Source: Gulosibacter sediminis
Lineage (GTDB): Bacteria > Actinomycetota > Actinomycetes > Actinomycetales > Microbacteriaceae
Assembly: GCF_023370115.1 (NCBI RefSeq)
Contig: NZ_CP097160.1
Span: forward strand, 1,302,001-1,366,000
DNA: 64,000 bases
Direction of reading: 5' to 3'
Of the stretch, positions 42,845 to 53,219 are shown in pieces. The notes below the pieces were generated by a model, which searched no databases, was not told the origin of the DNA, and was given only the letters and a program-made list of their open reading frames with translations. Position 1 is the stretch's first letter. Every line of letters begins with the position of its first letter. The position numbers were made by a program, and so were the translations under genes.

Positions 42845-44587
42845 CTAGATGCCGAGGTTGCCCTCGAACGCACCCTCTTCGAGGCGCTGCTTGACCTGCG
42901 TCAGGTAACGGGCCGCGTCGGCGCCGTCAATGATGCGGTGGTCGTAGCTCAGGGCGAGGTAGACCATCGAACGGATCGCGATGCTCTCGGTGCCGTCGGC
43001 CGTCTTCACGACCGTCGGGCGCTTCACGACCGCGCCGGTGCCGAGGATGGCCTCCTGCGGAAGGAAGACGACCGGGGTGTCGAACAGCGCGCCACGCGAG
43101 CCGGTGTTCGTCACCGTGAAGGTGCCGCCAGCGAGCTCGTCGGGGAGCAGCTTGTTGTCGCGCGTGCGGGTCGCGAGGTCGTCGATCGACTTCGCGAGCT
43201 CGGCGATGTTCAGGCCGCCAGCGTTCTTGATCACCGGGGTGAGTAGACCGCGCTCGGTGTCGACCGCGATCGACACGTTCTCGCTTTCGGGGTAGACGAT
43301 CTCGTCGCCCTGCACGGTCGAGTTGATGATCGGGTACGTCTGCAGTGCCTCGATCGCCGCGAGCGTGAAGAACGGCAGGAAGGAGAGCTTCGAACCGGTC
43401 TTCTCGAGGAACTCGTTCTTCTTCGCCGCGCGGAGGTTCGCGACACGGGTGACGTCGACCTCGATCACAGTGGTGAGCTGTGCAGTCGTGGTCATCGACT
43501 CAACGGCGCGCTGCGAAACCACCTTGCGCAGGCGCGTCATCTTCGCGCTGGTACCGCGCAGCGGCGAAACCTCGTGCGGCGTCGCCTCGGTGGGCACGCC
43601 AGCCGATGCGGCCGGAGCGGCAGCAGCAGCGGGCGCCTGCGACTTCGCGGCCTCGAGCACGTCTTCCTTGCGGATGCGGCCGCCGACGCCCGAACCCGTG
43701 ATCTGGGTGAGGTCGACACCGTGCTCCGCCGCGAGCTTGCGCACGATCGGCGTCACGTAGCGAGGGTCGCTCTTCGTCTCGGGGCGCTGCGGGGCAGCGG
43801 GGGCCTTCGGCGCGGCGGGGGCTGCCGGAGCAGCAGCAGCGGGAGCGGCCGTCGCGGCGGGAGCGGCAGGGGCGGCGGGTGCCGCGGGCGCTGCCGGGGC
43901 AGCGGCGGGCTTCGGTGCCTCAGCCTTGGGCGCCTCGGCCGCGGGTGCTGCGGCGGGGGCGGGAGCTTCGGCGGCTGCGCCGTCGCCGATGCGTGCGAGC
44001 ACGGCACCAACCTCGACGGTCTCATCCTCCTGGACGAGGATCTCCTGCACCGTGCCGGCGAACGGCGACGGAACCTCAGTGTCAACCTTGTCGGTCGACA
44101 CCTCGAGCAGCGCCTCGTCGACCTCAACGGTCTCGCCAACCTGCTTCAGCCACCGAGTGACCGTACCTTCAGTGACGCTCTCACCGAGGGCGGGAAGCGT
44201 CACGTCCTGGCCAGCGCCACCTGCTGCCGGGGCAGCCGCGGGGGCCTCAGCCTCGGCGGGAGCCGGAGCTTCTTCGACAGGAGCGGCCTCCGCGGCCGGG
44301 GCTTCCTCTGCCGCGGGGGCGGGAGCTTCGGCGGGTGCCTCGGCGGCTGCGCCGTCGCCGATGCGTGCGAGCACGGCACCAACCTCGACGGTCTCGTCCT
44401 CCTGGACGAGGATCTCCTGCACCGTGCCGGCGAACGGCGACGGTACCTCAGTGTCAACCTTGTCGGTCGACACCTCGAGCAGCGCCTCGTCGACCTCGAC
44501 GGTCTCGCCAACCTGCTTCAGCCACCGAGTGACCGTACCTTCAGTGACGCTCTCACCGAGGGCGGGAAGCGTTACATCCTGGCTCAT
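42845..44587 (-). CDS. sucB: Dihydrolipoamide acyltransferase (2-oxoglutarate/pyruvate dehydrogenase E2), two lipoyl domains
   Basis: The E2 core of the mixed actinobacterial 2-oxoacid dehydrogenase complex. The 580-residue protein has lipoyl domain 1 (residues 2-84, lipoyl lysine K43 in EVSTDKVDT) and lipoyl domain 2 (127-208, K167). These are joined and followed by Ala/Pro/Glu-rich linkers. An E3-binding domain (YVTPIVRKLAAEHGVDL...GVGGRIRKEDVLEA) and the catalytic domain, with H550 in LSYDHRIIDG, complete it. The two lipoyl domains are identical in protein and nearly so in DNA. lpd follows on the same strand order upstream (32-base gap), so the two are cotranscribed. Confidence 0.96.
   Translation of the reverse strand: MSQDVTLPALGESVTEGTVTRWLKQVGETVEVDEALLEVSTDKVDTEVPSPFAGTVQEILVQEDETVEVGAVLARIGDGAAAEAPAEAPAPAAEEAPAAEAAPVEEAPAPAEAEAPAAAPAAGGAGQDVTLPALGESVTEGTVTRWLKQVGETVEVDEALLEVSTDKVDTEVPSPFAGTVQEILVQEDETVEVGAVLARIGDGAAAEAPAPAAAPAAEAPKAEAPKPAAAPAAPAAPAAPAAPAATAAPAAAAPAAPAAPKAPAAPQRPETKSDPRYVTPIVRKLAAEHGVDLTQITGSGVGGRIRKEDVLEAAKSQAPAAAAAPAASAGVPTEATPHEVSPLRGTSAKMTRLRKVVSQRAVESMTTTAQLTTVIEVDVTRVANLRAAKKNEFLEKTGSKLSFLPFFTLAAIEALQTYPIINSTVQGDEIVYPESENVSIAVDTERGLLTPVIKNAGGLNIAELAKSIDDLATRTRDNKLLPDELAGGTFTVTNTGSRGALFDTPVVFLPQEAILGTGAVVKRPTVVKTADGTESIAIRSMVYLALSYDHRIIDGADAARYLTQVKQRLEEGAFEGNLGI
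43969..44213 (-). repeat. Lipoyl-domain repeat, copy 2
   Basis: A 245-base unit encoding the second lipoyl domain of sucB. It matches copy 1, 372 bases away, at all but 5 positions by direct comparison, and none of the differences alters the protein. Confidence 0.93.
44341..44585 (-). repeat. Lipoyl-domain repeat, copy 1
   Basis: A 245-base unit encoding the first lipoyl domain of sucB and the partner of the repeat at 43969-44213. Confidence 0.93.
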
Positions 44588-44619
44588 TACTTCTCCTAAA
44601 AGTGATTCGACTCGTGTGA

Positions 44620-45996
44620 CTAGATCGCGTGCAGCGGGCGACCGGCGAGGGCCATCATCGCTTCGCCGATGGTCTCACCCTGGGTCGGGTGCGCGTGGAC
44701 GAGCTGAGCGACGTCCTCGGGGTAGGCGTCCCAGTTGACGATGAGCTGGGCCTCACCGACGAGCTCACCGACGCGGGCACCGATCATGTGAATGCCGACG
44801 ACGGGGCCGTCGTTCACTCGGATCGCCTTGACGAAACCAGCGGTGCCGAGGATCGAGCTCTTCGCGTTGCCCGCGAGGTTGTACTCGTACGCGGTGATGT
44901 TGTCAGCGCCGTACTCTTCAGCGGCCTTCTTCTCCGAGAGGCCAACCGAGGCGACCTGCGGCTCGCAGTAGGTGACCTTGGGGATGTTCTTGTCTTCGAC
45001 GAGCACCGGGCTCTGGCCCGCGATCTGCTCGGCGACGAAGATGCCGTGCTGGTAGCTGCGGTGCGCGAGCTGGAGCCCGGGGGTGATGTCGCCGATGGCG
45101 TAGACGCCGGCGACATTGGTCTCGAGCTTGTCGTTGACGAGCACGAAGCCGCGGTCGGTCTCGACGCCAACCTCTTCGAGGCCGATGTTCTGCGTAACGG
45201 GGCCACGGCCAATCGCGACGAGCAGCACGTCACCGTCGATGGTCTCGCCACCCTTGTCGGTCTTGACGTGCACGCCGTACTCGTCCTGCGTGACCGACTC
45301 AAACTTGGTGCTGAGCTGGAAGTTGATGCCGCGCTTCTTGTAGGCGCGCTCGAGCGCCTTCGAGATCGCCTCGTCCTCTGCCGGAGCGAGGTGGGGCAGG
45401 CCCTCGATGATCGTGACCTCGGCGCCGAGCGCACGCCACAGGCTCGCGAACTCGAGGCCAATTACGCCACCGCCGAGCACGACCGCGCGCTGGGGAACCC
45501 AGTCCATCTGCAGCGCCTGGTCGCTCGTGATGACGTTGCCGGTGATCTCGAGACCGGGGATGCTCTTCGAGTACGAGCCGGTCGCGATCACGACGTTCTT
45601 GGCGATGAGCTTGTCGTCGCCGACCTGCACGGTCTTCGCGTCGACGAGGCGACCCTCGCCCGCGAACACGTCGATCTTCTTCGCCTTGAGCAGGCCCTGC
45701 AGGCCCTTGAACTTGCCCGAAACGATGCCGTCACGGAAAGCGGCGATCTTGCCAGCGTCGATGCCCTCGAGCTTGAGGTTGACACCGAGTCGGGCACCAT
45801 CCTCAACCGCGTCGGCAACCTCACCCGCGTGGAGCATGGCCTTGGTCGGCACACAGCCGCGGTGGAGGCACGTGCCGCCGAGCTTGTCCTTCTCGACGAG
45901 GGCAACCGTCTGACCCAGCTGCTTGGCACGAATAGCGGCGGCGTAGCCTGCGCTACCGCCACCAAGGACTACGAGGTCGAAATTGTGATCGGCCAC
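44620..45996 (-). CDS. lpdA: Dihydrolipoyl dehydrogenase
   Basis: Reoxidises dihydrolipoamide on E2 with NAD+. The 458-residue FAD enzyme has VVLGGGSAGYAAAIRA at the FAD site, the redox disulfide in GGTCLHRGCVPTKAM, a second Rossmann motif VVLGGGVIGLEFASLW, and YAIGDITPG. The His-Glu pair is in HAHPTQGETI. The GTG at 45996 is preceded by AAAGGAG and gives VADHNFDLVVLGGG, the true start; the longer frame adds 26 unlikely residues. It precedes sucB on the minus strand. Confidence 0.96.
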   Translation of the reverse strand: MADHNFDLVVLGGGSAGYAAAIRAKQLGQTVALVEKDKLGGTCLHRGCVPTKAMLHAGEVADAVEDGARLGVNLKLEGIDAGKIAAFRDGIVSGKFKGLQGLLKAKKIDVFAGEGRLVDAKTVQVGDDKLIAKNVVIATGSYSKSIPGLEITGNVITSDQALQMDWVPQRAVVLGGGVIGLEFASLWRALGAEVTIIEGLPHLAPAEDEAISKALERAYKKRGINFQLSTKFESVTQDEYGVHVKTDKGGETIDGDVLLVAIGRGPVTQNIGLEEVGVETDRGFVLVNDKLETNVAGVYAIGDITPGLQLAHRSYQHGIFVAEQIAGQSPVLVEDKNIPKVTYCEPQVASVGLSEKKAAEEYGADNITAYEYNLAGNAKSSILGTAGFVKAIRVNDGPVVGIHMIGARVGELVGEAQLIVNWDAYPEDVAQLVHAHPTQGETIGEAMMALAGRPLHAI

Positions 45997-46105
45997 TCGG
46001 AAAGCTCCTTTGAAGTTTGGATGGGGATCCCAGCACGAGATCTGGACAGGCCTACAGGGATCTTGCAGACACAACCTTTTCCAGCGTACACCCGCTGGTT
46101 AGCGA

Positions 46106-47566
46106 CTAATTCAACGTCGACAGCAGTTCGACAAGGGTGCGCACTGGCACTCCCGTGGCACCCTTCGCGACATATCCGTAGGGGGCCTTCGTCTCGGCTG
46201 GGCCAGCAATGTCGAAGTGCAGCCAGGGGATGTCGTTGCCCTCGTCATCGATGCCGATGAAGCGCTGCAGGAAGGCGCCGGCGAACAGCATCCCTCCCGA
46301 GCGATCGCCCGGCTTCGAGTTGACGATATCGGCGATGTTCGACTCGAGCTTCTCGTCGAATTCCTCCGGGATGGGCATGGCCCAGAGCGGTTCGCCGACC
46401 GTCTTGCTGGCGGCGAGGGCGCGGTCGCGCCAGTCCTCTTCGTTCCCGAGGAGGCCGGTGGTGCGGTCACCGAGTGCCACCACCTGTGCACCCGTGAGCG
46501 TCGCGATGTCGACGATGAGGTCGGGCTGCTGTTCCGAGGCGAGCGAGAGCCCGTCGCTGAGCACGAGGCGACCCTCCGCATCCGTGTTCGTGACCTCGAC
46601 CGTAACGCCCGAGTGAGTCGTGAGCACGTCGTCCGGCTTGATCGCGCTGCCCGACGGCATGTTCTCGGCGAGCATGCACCAGCCACTCACGTGCACGGGC
46701 AGGCCGAGCGACGCCGCGGCGCGAATCGTGCCAACGACCGAGGCCGCACCACCCATGTCGAACTTCATGCCCACCATCGACGCTGCTGGCTTGATGGAGA
46801 GCCCGCCCGAGTCGAAGGTGATGCCCTTGCCGACAAGCGCGACGTGCGCCACGGCGTTTTCGGGCTCGTACTCGAGGTGCACGATGCGCGGCGCATTCAC
46901 CGAACCTGCGCCCACGCCGAGCACGCCGCCGCAGCCCTCGTCGATAAGGCGTTGCTCGTCCCAAACCTCGACCGAGACGCTGTCGTCGTCGAACACGTCG
47001 ACGACGGCGTCGGCGAAGTCTTCGGGCACGAGGGCGCTCGGGGGAGTGTTGACGAGGTCTCGGGTGAGCACGACGGCGTCGGTGATCGAGGTCACGCGCC
47101 GTTCGATTGACTCGGTCGCGCCGGTGGCGTTGACCTGCTGCGAGTCGGTGACCTCTTCGCTGGTCGACTTGAAGCGGTCGTAGCGATAGCCGCCGAGCAC
47201 GTGACCCGTGAGCAGCGCCTCAAGCTCAGCATCCGTCGGTTCGACGAGGTCGTAGACCACGCCCGCTGCCTTGCCGAGGGTGCGCGCGGCGGCGCCGGCG
47301 GCGCGACGCAGGGCCTCCTCGTCGCGGCTGGTGCCGATGCCGATGAGCAGGGCGGCGGCCTCGCCGTCTTCCTCGTCGGTGGCGACCAGGATACGCGTGC
47401 TCTGGCCGGTTGCGCCGGTTACGCCGAGCTGCTCGAGGCGGTCGGCGTCGAGCCCAAGATCTGCGGAGGTCAGCGGCTCCGGGACATCGCCCTTGCGCAC
47501 CGGAATCACGGTGACGACATCGGAGGAATAGGGCTCGAGATCAATGCGAATTTCAGCAGACGTCAT
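46106..47566 (-). CDS. pepA: Leucyl aminopeptidase, M17 family
   Basis: A cytoplasmic hexameric metallo-exopeptidase that trims N-terminal residues. The 486-residue protein has GKGITFDSGGLSIKP with catalytic lysine and metal ligands, KFDMGGAASV, and the signature NTDAEGRLVLSDGL. GDRTTGLLGN and RSGGMLFAGAFLQRF complete the active site. The ATG at 47566 gives MTSAEIRID. It is divergent from the PAC2 gene with about 50 bases between starts. Confidence 0.96.
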   Translation of the reverse strand: MTSAEIRIDLEPYSSDVVTVIPVRKGDVPEPLTSADLGLDADRLEQLGVTGATGQSTRILVATDEEDGEAAALLIGIGTSRDEEALRRAAGAAARTLGKAAGVVYDLVEPTDAELEALLTGHVLGGYRYDRFKSTSEEVTDSQQVNATGATESIERRVTSITDAVVLTRDLVNTPPSALVPEDFADAVVDVFDDDSVSVEVWDEQRLIDEGCGGVLGVGAGSVNAPRIVHLEYEPENAVAHVALVGKGITFDSGGLSIKPAASMVGMKFDMGGAASVVGTIRAAASLGLPVHVSGWCMLAENMPSGSAIKPDDVLTTHSGVTVEVTNTDAEGRLVLSDGLSLASEQQPDLIVDIATLTGAQVVALGDRTTGLLGNEEDWRDRALAASKTVGEPLWAMPIPEEFDEKLESNIADIVNSKPGDRSGGMLFAGAFLQRFIGIDDEGNDIPWLHFDIAGPAETKAPYGYVAKGATGVPVRTLVELLSTLN

Positions 47567-47616
47567 AGTTTCGAGCCTACGCCGAGCAAACTGGGGGAGG
47601 GCGTAGCATTGACGCC

Positions 47617-48531
47617 ATGCTCTCTGACCCCTCGATGTACCGTCCTGGCGAGGCATGGCATGAGGTTCCTCCCGGCCTGCCGCTCGTGGCGTTGCTCTCG
47701 GGATACCGGGATGCGGGGCAGACGGTGCGCCAGGGAATCGAGGCGCTGCTCTCGCAGGACGAGGGGCGAATCGTCGCGTCGTTCGACGCCGACCTGCTGC
47801 TCGACTACCGGGCGCGTCGCCCCGTCGTGAAACTCGAGTCGAACCGGGTCAGCGAGTATCGCGTGCCGCGACTCGACCTGCGACTGCTCAACGACTCGCT
47901 CGGGCAGCCGTTCTTGCTGCTGAGCGGGTTCGAGCCCGACTTCCGCTGGGACCAGTTCACGGGAGACCTGCTGCGCCTGCACGCCCACTTCGCCGTCTCG
48001 AGCACCACGTGGGCCCACTCGATCCCCATGCCCGTGCCACACACGCGGCCCGCGCGACTCGCGGTCACGGGCAATCGCGACGAGTTCATCGAGAACAATT
48101 CGGTCTGGCAGACGAACGTCGAGGCGCCGGCACACGCCCTCCACGAGCTCGAATTCGAGCTCACGGCGAGCGATGAGCCCGTGGTCGACCTTGTCGTGCT
48201 CGTACCGCACTACCTCGCCGATTCGAGCGTGCCCGCCGGCGCCATGAAGCTGCTGGAGGGCATCGGCAGTGCCGCGGGCGTGATCATCGACACCGAGCAG
48301 CTGCGCGAGCGCGATCGCGTGTTCCGCACCGACGTCGACGCGCAGATCGCCGAAAACGAAGAAATGCAGCGCCTCATCCAGGCACTCGAAACCCAGTACG
48401 ACGGCGTGGTCCGCGGCACGCCTCGTGAGAATCCATTTGCCGACGCCGACGGCGAAATGCCGAGCGCCGACGACATCGCCACCGAACTCGAGCGCTACCT
48501 GTCGGCGCGCCGGAAGCCCAACGAAAAGTAA
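47617..48531 (+). CDS. PAC2-family protein (proteasome-assembly-chaperone-like fold)
   Basis: A 304-residue soluble protein of the actinobacterial PAC2 family. LPLVALLSGYRDAGQTVRQGIEALLSQ and LLDYRARRPVVKLE are its N-terminal hallmarks. FLLLSGFEPDFRWDQF follows, and the C-terminal part is a charged helical region ending near ATELERYLSARRK. The family shares the fold of eukaryotic proteasome assembly chaperones, but its bacterial job is unknown. It overlaps the next gene by one base (TAATG). Confidence 0.92.
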   Translation: MLSDPSMYRPGEAWHEVPPGLPLVALLSGYRDAGQTVRQGIEALLSQDEGRIVASFDADLLLDYRARRPVVKLESNRVSEYRVPRLDLRLLNDSLGQPFLLLSGFEPDFRWDQFTGDLLRLHAHFAVSSTTWAHSIPMPVPHTRPARLAVTGNRDEFIENNSVWQTNVEAPAHALHELEFELTASDEPVVDLVVLVPHYLADSSVPAGAMKLLEGIGSAAGVIIDTEQLRERDRVFRTDVDAQIAENEEMQRLIQALETQYDGVVRGTPRENPFADADGEMPSADDIATELERYLSARRKPNEK

Positions 48532-49880
48532 TGTCCACGGACACCCCAAACACCCAGTCGCTCAGCCTCATCCCACCTCGCCTTCCGGGCATCATCTTCA
48601 CCCTCGCGCTCGTTGCGTACATCGTCGCGGTCACCCAGCGCAGCTCGCTCGGCGTCGCCGGTGTCGACGCGATTGACCGCTTCGACGCGTCGGCCACCGC
48701 GCTGTCGACGCTCGCGGTCATGCAGGTGGTCGTGTACGCGGCCGCGCAGATTCCCGTCGGCATGCTCCTCGACCGTTTTGGTCCCTCGCGCCTCATCATC
48801 ACCGGCGCTGCCCTCATGGCCGTCGGCCAGATCATCGTTGCCGTCGCGCCGACGATCGAGGTGGCCGTCGTCGGGCGCATCCTCGTCGGCCTCGGCGACG
48901 CGGCAACCTTCGTGAGTGGCCTGCGCATCATCTCGGCCTGGTTCCGACCGCGCAAAGTACCGGTCATGCAGCAGTGGTTCGGCAACCTCGGCCAGCTCGG
49001 CCAGTTCATCTCGGCGGTGCCGTTCTCGACCCTGCTCCACCTGAGCGAGTGGACGGTCGCGTTCCTCACCACCGCATCCCTCTCGGTCATCCTCGTCGTC
49101 GCAGCGATCGCTGGATTGAAGGATGTGCCTGGCTCGCGCTTCGGCGGCCAGCCCATGTCGCTCTCGGGCGCCTTCAGCACGCTCGGCGCGGCGTTCAGCC
49201 GACCCGGAACGCGCCTTGGATTCTGGTCGCACTTCACGACCCAGTTCCCCGGCAACGTCTTCGGCCTGCTCTGGGGTTACCCGCTCATGGTGCAAGGGCT
49301 TGGCTACGCGCCTCAGCTCGCTTCGGCGTTGCTCATCTTGCCGGTCGTGGTCGGCATGTTCGTTGGCCCACTCATTGGACTGCTCACCGCGCGGTTCCCC
49401 TTGCGGCGTTCGAACCTCGTCATCGGCATCGCGATCACGAGCGCGATTTTCTGGTCGATCCTGCTGCTGTGGCCGGGTCAGCCGCCGCTCTGGTATTACG
49501 TCATTGTGCTCGTCGTCACGGGCGGCGCAACCACCGGCTCGAACATCGGCTTCGACTTTGCCCGAACCTTCAACCCCTCCTCGAGCTACGGTTCGGCCTC
49601 CGGCATCGTCAACGTCGGCGGGTTCACCGCTAGCGCAATCGCGTTCCTGACCATCGGCCTCGGCATCGACGCAGTCACCGGAGGAGCCGAGCCGACGTGG
49701 GACGCTTTCCGCGTCGCGATGTGGACTTTCCCCGTATTAACGGTGCTCGGCATCGCCGCGCTGCTCCACGTGCGCAACCAAACCCGCAACCGAATGGCAG
49801 CCGAAGAGGGCGTCGTGGTGGCGCCACTCTGGCGCGCGCTGGCCCGTCGGATGCGCCGGCGAGGCGACACTCGGGAATAG
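48531..49880 (+). CDS. Major facilitator superfamily transporter
   Basis: A 449-residue transporter with 12 hydrophobic segments. The loop 2-3 motif reads PVGMLLDRFGPSRLIITGA, the classic MFS motif A, and VGRILVGLGDAATFVSGLRI follows. The C-terminal tail is basic. It is cotranscribed with the PAC2 gene (1-base overlap). The substrate cannot be inferred; nitrate/nitrite-type and sugar-phosphate-type signatures are not evident. Confidence 0.93.
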   Translation: MSTDTPNTQSLSLIPPRLPGIIFTLALVAYIVAVTQRSSLGVAGVDAIDRFDASATALSTLAVMQVVVYAAAQIPVGMLLDRFGPSRLIITGAALMAVGQIIVAVAPTIEVAVVGRILVGLGDAATFVSGLRIISAWFRPRKVPVMQQWFGNLGQLGQFISAVPFSTLLHLSEWTVAFLTTASLSVILVVAAIAGLKDVPGSRFGGQPMSLSGAFSTLGAAFSRPGTRLGFWSHFTTQFPGNVFGLLWGYPLMVQGLGYAPQLASALLILPVVVGMFVGPLIGLLTARFPLRRSNLVIGIAITSAIFWSILLLWPGQPPLWYYVIVLVVTGGATTGSNIGFDFARTFNPSSSYGSASGIVNVGGFTASAIAFLTIGLGIDAVTGGAEPTWDAFRVAMWTFPVLTVLGIAALLHVRNQTRNRMAAEEGVVVAPLWRALARRMRRRGDTRE

Positions 49881-49986
49881 TTCGGGCTCCTCGCGTGTAC
49901 CATTTACTATCTGCCCCAATCTATTCCGCCTCGGCGGGACTTGACTTGGGCATTCGTTTTGCCCGCACCACTTGAGGGGGTCCGTA

Positions 49987-51390
<1,404 letters not shown>

Positions 51391-51400
51391 GGAGACGCGT

Positions 51401-52090
51401 ATGCAGGCAAATGAAGGTAAGGCCCTGACCTCGACGGTCGACGGCACCGAGTACCACCGCATCCCGATCAAGACTCGCGTCGTCATGCCGGGTGACGACC
51501 TCCACGAGGTCGTGCGCACGTACGCGGCCGACGAGGTGCAGGACGGCGACGTGCTGTTCATCACCGAGAAGATCGTCGCAATCACGCAGGGTCGCTCGAT
51601 GCTCACGGGCGACATCAAGCCACGCCCGCTCGCGAACTTCCTCGCCAAGTACGTCACTAAGACGCCCTACGGCATCGGCCTCGGCATGCCCGAGACCATG
51701 GAGATGGCGCTGCGCGAGTGCGGTACCCCGCGCATCCTGCTCGCGTCGGGCGTCGCCGCGGTGACGAAGGCGTTCGGTCGTTCGGGCGACTTCTACCGAG
51801 TGGCCGGAGAGAAGGCGCGCGCCATCGACGGCCCGACCAAGAACACGATTCCGCCGTACAACGAGTCGGTCGTCCTTGGCCCGAAGGAGCCGATGCGCGT
51901 GGCCCGCGACATCAAGATCCTCCTCGGCAACAAGGTTGACGTGCTCGTCGTCGACATCAATGACATCGGCGGCAACATCCTCGGCACGACGCTCGACCGC
52001 GAGCAGAACGAGACGTTCGTGCGCATCCTCAGTGACAACCCGCTGGGTCAGGGTCACCAGTCGACCCCGATGGGGATTATTCGCCGATAA
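51401..52090 (+). CDS. CofE-like (coenzyme F420-0 gamma-glutamyl ligase family) protein
   Basis: A 229-residue protein matching the CofE fold: IPIKTRVVMPGDDLHEVV, DGDVLFITEKIVAITQGR and DVLVVDINDIGGNILG correspond to the conserved nucleotide and metal blocks. True CofE adds glutamates to coenzyme F420. No F420 biosynthesis gene is near, and the gene sits directly after sigA with its own AAGGAG site. It may act on another substrate. It overlaps the convergent ATP-grasp gene by 14 bases. Confidence 0.83.
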   Translation: MQANEGKALTSTVDGTEYHRIPIKTRVVMPGDDLHEVVRTYAADEVQDGDVLFITEKIVAITQGRSMLTGDIKPRPLANFLAKYVTKTPYGIGLGMPETMEMALRECGTPRILLASGVAAVTKAFGRSGDFYRVAGEKARAIDGPTKNTIPPYNESVVLGPKEPMRVARDIKILLGNKVDVLVVDINDIGGNILGTTLDREQNETFVRILSDNPLGQGHQSTPMGIIRR

Positions 52091-53102
52091 CCGCGCGGTA
52101 GCGGGGGAGCAGCCCCCGTCGCACGCCCGACACCGAGGGCTTCGCTTGGAAGACACCGGTGTTGTAGTTGCCCTCGATGAGTACGGGACGATCCGGCGAG
52201 ATCGCGACGTCCCAACCGACGTAGGGCACCTCCGGGATGCGGCGGGCGGCTGCCACCACGAGTTCGAGCGCGCGCTCGAAGTGCGGCACCTCGAAGCCGA
52301 CGATGGGCACGCCGCTGAGCGGGTGGATCGAGTGGATCGCGTTGTTGTCGTCGAAGGCGGGGCACTGCGCGATGCCGGCCTCGTCGAGCATGGTGTACAT
52401 GCCACCACCCGAGAAGTTGTCGACGTCGCCGCCCGCACCGATGCGCAGCGCGACGGCGATGACGTCCACGCGGTCGCCGCGGTTGAACGTGACGATGCGC
52501 ATGGTGTTCACGCTCGACTCGTTCAGCGCCGCCAGGTGCGGGTGCTGCACGAGGAATTCCTCGAGCAGGAACTGGCGGTTGCTCATGCGGATCTTGCGGA
52601 AGCGCGCGAGGTCGGTGCCGATGTCGGCGGGGCGCACACGCTCAATGCCCTTGCCACCGAGCGAGTCGGGCACCTTGGCCATGAGGTTGGGGTGACGCTG
52701 CACGAAGTCGGCGAGCTGTTCGTCGCTGGCCGTGCGTACGTCGAGCCACTCGCGGCCGAGCAGATCGTCGAACTCGACGTTGAAGTTTGACTTGTCGGAC
52801 AGTCGCAGGTTCGCCTGCTTGTCGGTGTTGAAGCGCCGCGCGTAGTGGTCGGACTTCGGATGCGTCATGAACGTCGCGCGCTCGGCCTTCGAGAGGATCG
52901 CGAAGTCCCAGTCCTGGTAGTCCTGGAACGCGCACTCGTACTTCGCGGCCGACCAGAACATGTCGAGGGCGACGCCGAGGCGGGGCTTGCGGAAGTTCTT
53001 CGAGATGTCACCGGCGAGTTGCCACACGCGCGGCAGGTTGAGTGCCTTCACCCGCCCCACGAGATAGTTCATACGCAGCTTGTTCGCGGATGCACCAGGC
53101 AC
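52077..53102 (-). CDS. ATP-grasp protein of the sugar-transfer-associated type
   Basis: A 341-residue protein. MAKVPDSLGGKGIERV, RQFLLEEFLVQHPHLAALN, VNTMRIVTFNRGD and VLIEGNYNTGVFQ outline an ATP-grasp fold like that of proteins found beside polysaccharide and teichuronopeptide genes. The GTG at 53102 has AGAGG five bases upstream; a GTG at 53126 is an alternative. No glycosyltransferase neighbours are present, so the role is open. It may link an amino acid to a cell-wall glycan, but that is inference from the family. Confidence 0.82.
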   Translation of the reverse strand: MPGASANKLRMNYLVGRVKALNLPRVWQLAGDISKNFRKPRLGVALDMFWSAAKYECAFQDYQDWDFAILSKAERATFMTHPKSDHYARRFNTDKQANLRLSDKSNFNVEFDDLLGREWLDVRTASDEQLADFVQRHPNLMAKVPDSLGGKGIERVRPADIGTDLARFRKIRMSNRQFLLEEFLVQHPHLAALNESSVNTMRIVTFNRGDRVDVIAVALRIGAGGDVDNFSGGGMYTMLDEAGIAQCPAFDDNNAIHSIHPLSGVPIVGFEVPHFERALELVVAAARRIPEVPYVGWDVAISPDRPVLIEGNYNTGVFQAKPSVSGVRRGLLPRYRAVIGE

Positions 53103-53219
53103 AAAATCCTCTTCCGTCGGCGACACAGTGGCTTCGATGCTACCGCGGCAGCGGTGTGCCTCGCCGTCTGACGGCCCGGCAGTCGATAGGATTCAGGCTT
53201 GGATTAGGAGGTTTCGGTC

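Noticed and set aside
43574-44599. Glycine-rich 341-residue frame opposite sucB
   Set aside because: It is the complement of the Ala/Pro-rich linkers and duplicated lipoyl domains; low-complexity Gly/Arg/Ser only.
44629-46260. 543-residue open frame antisense to lpd
   Set aside because: Same shadow effect; the lpd frame carries FAD, disulfide and His-Glu motifs.
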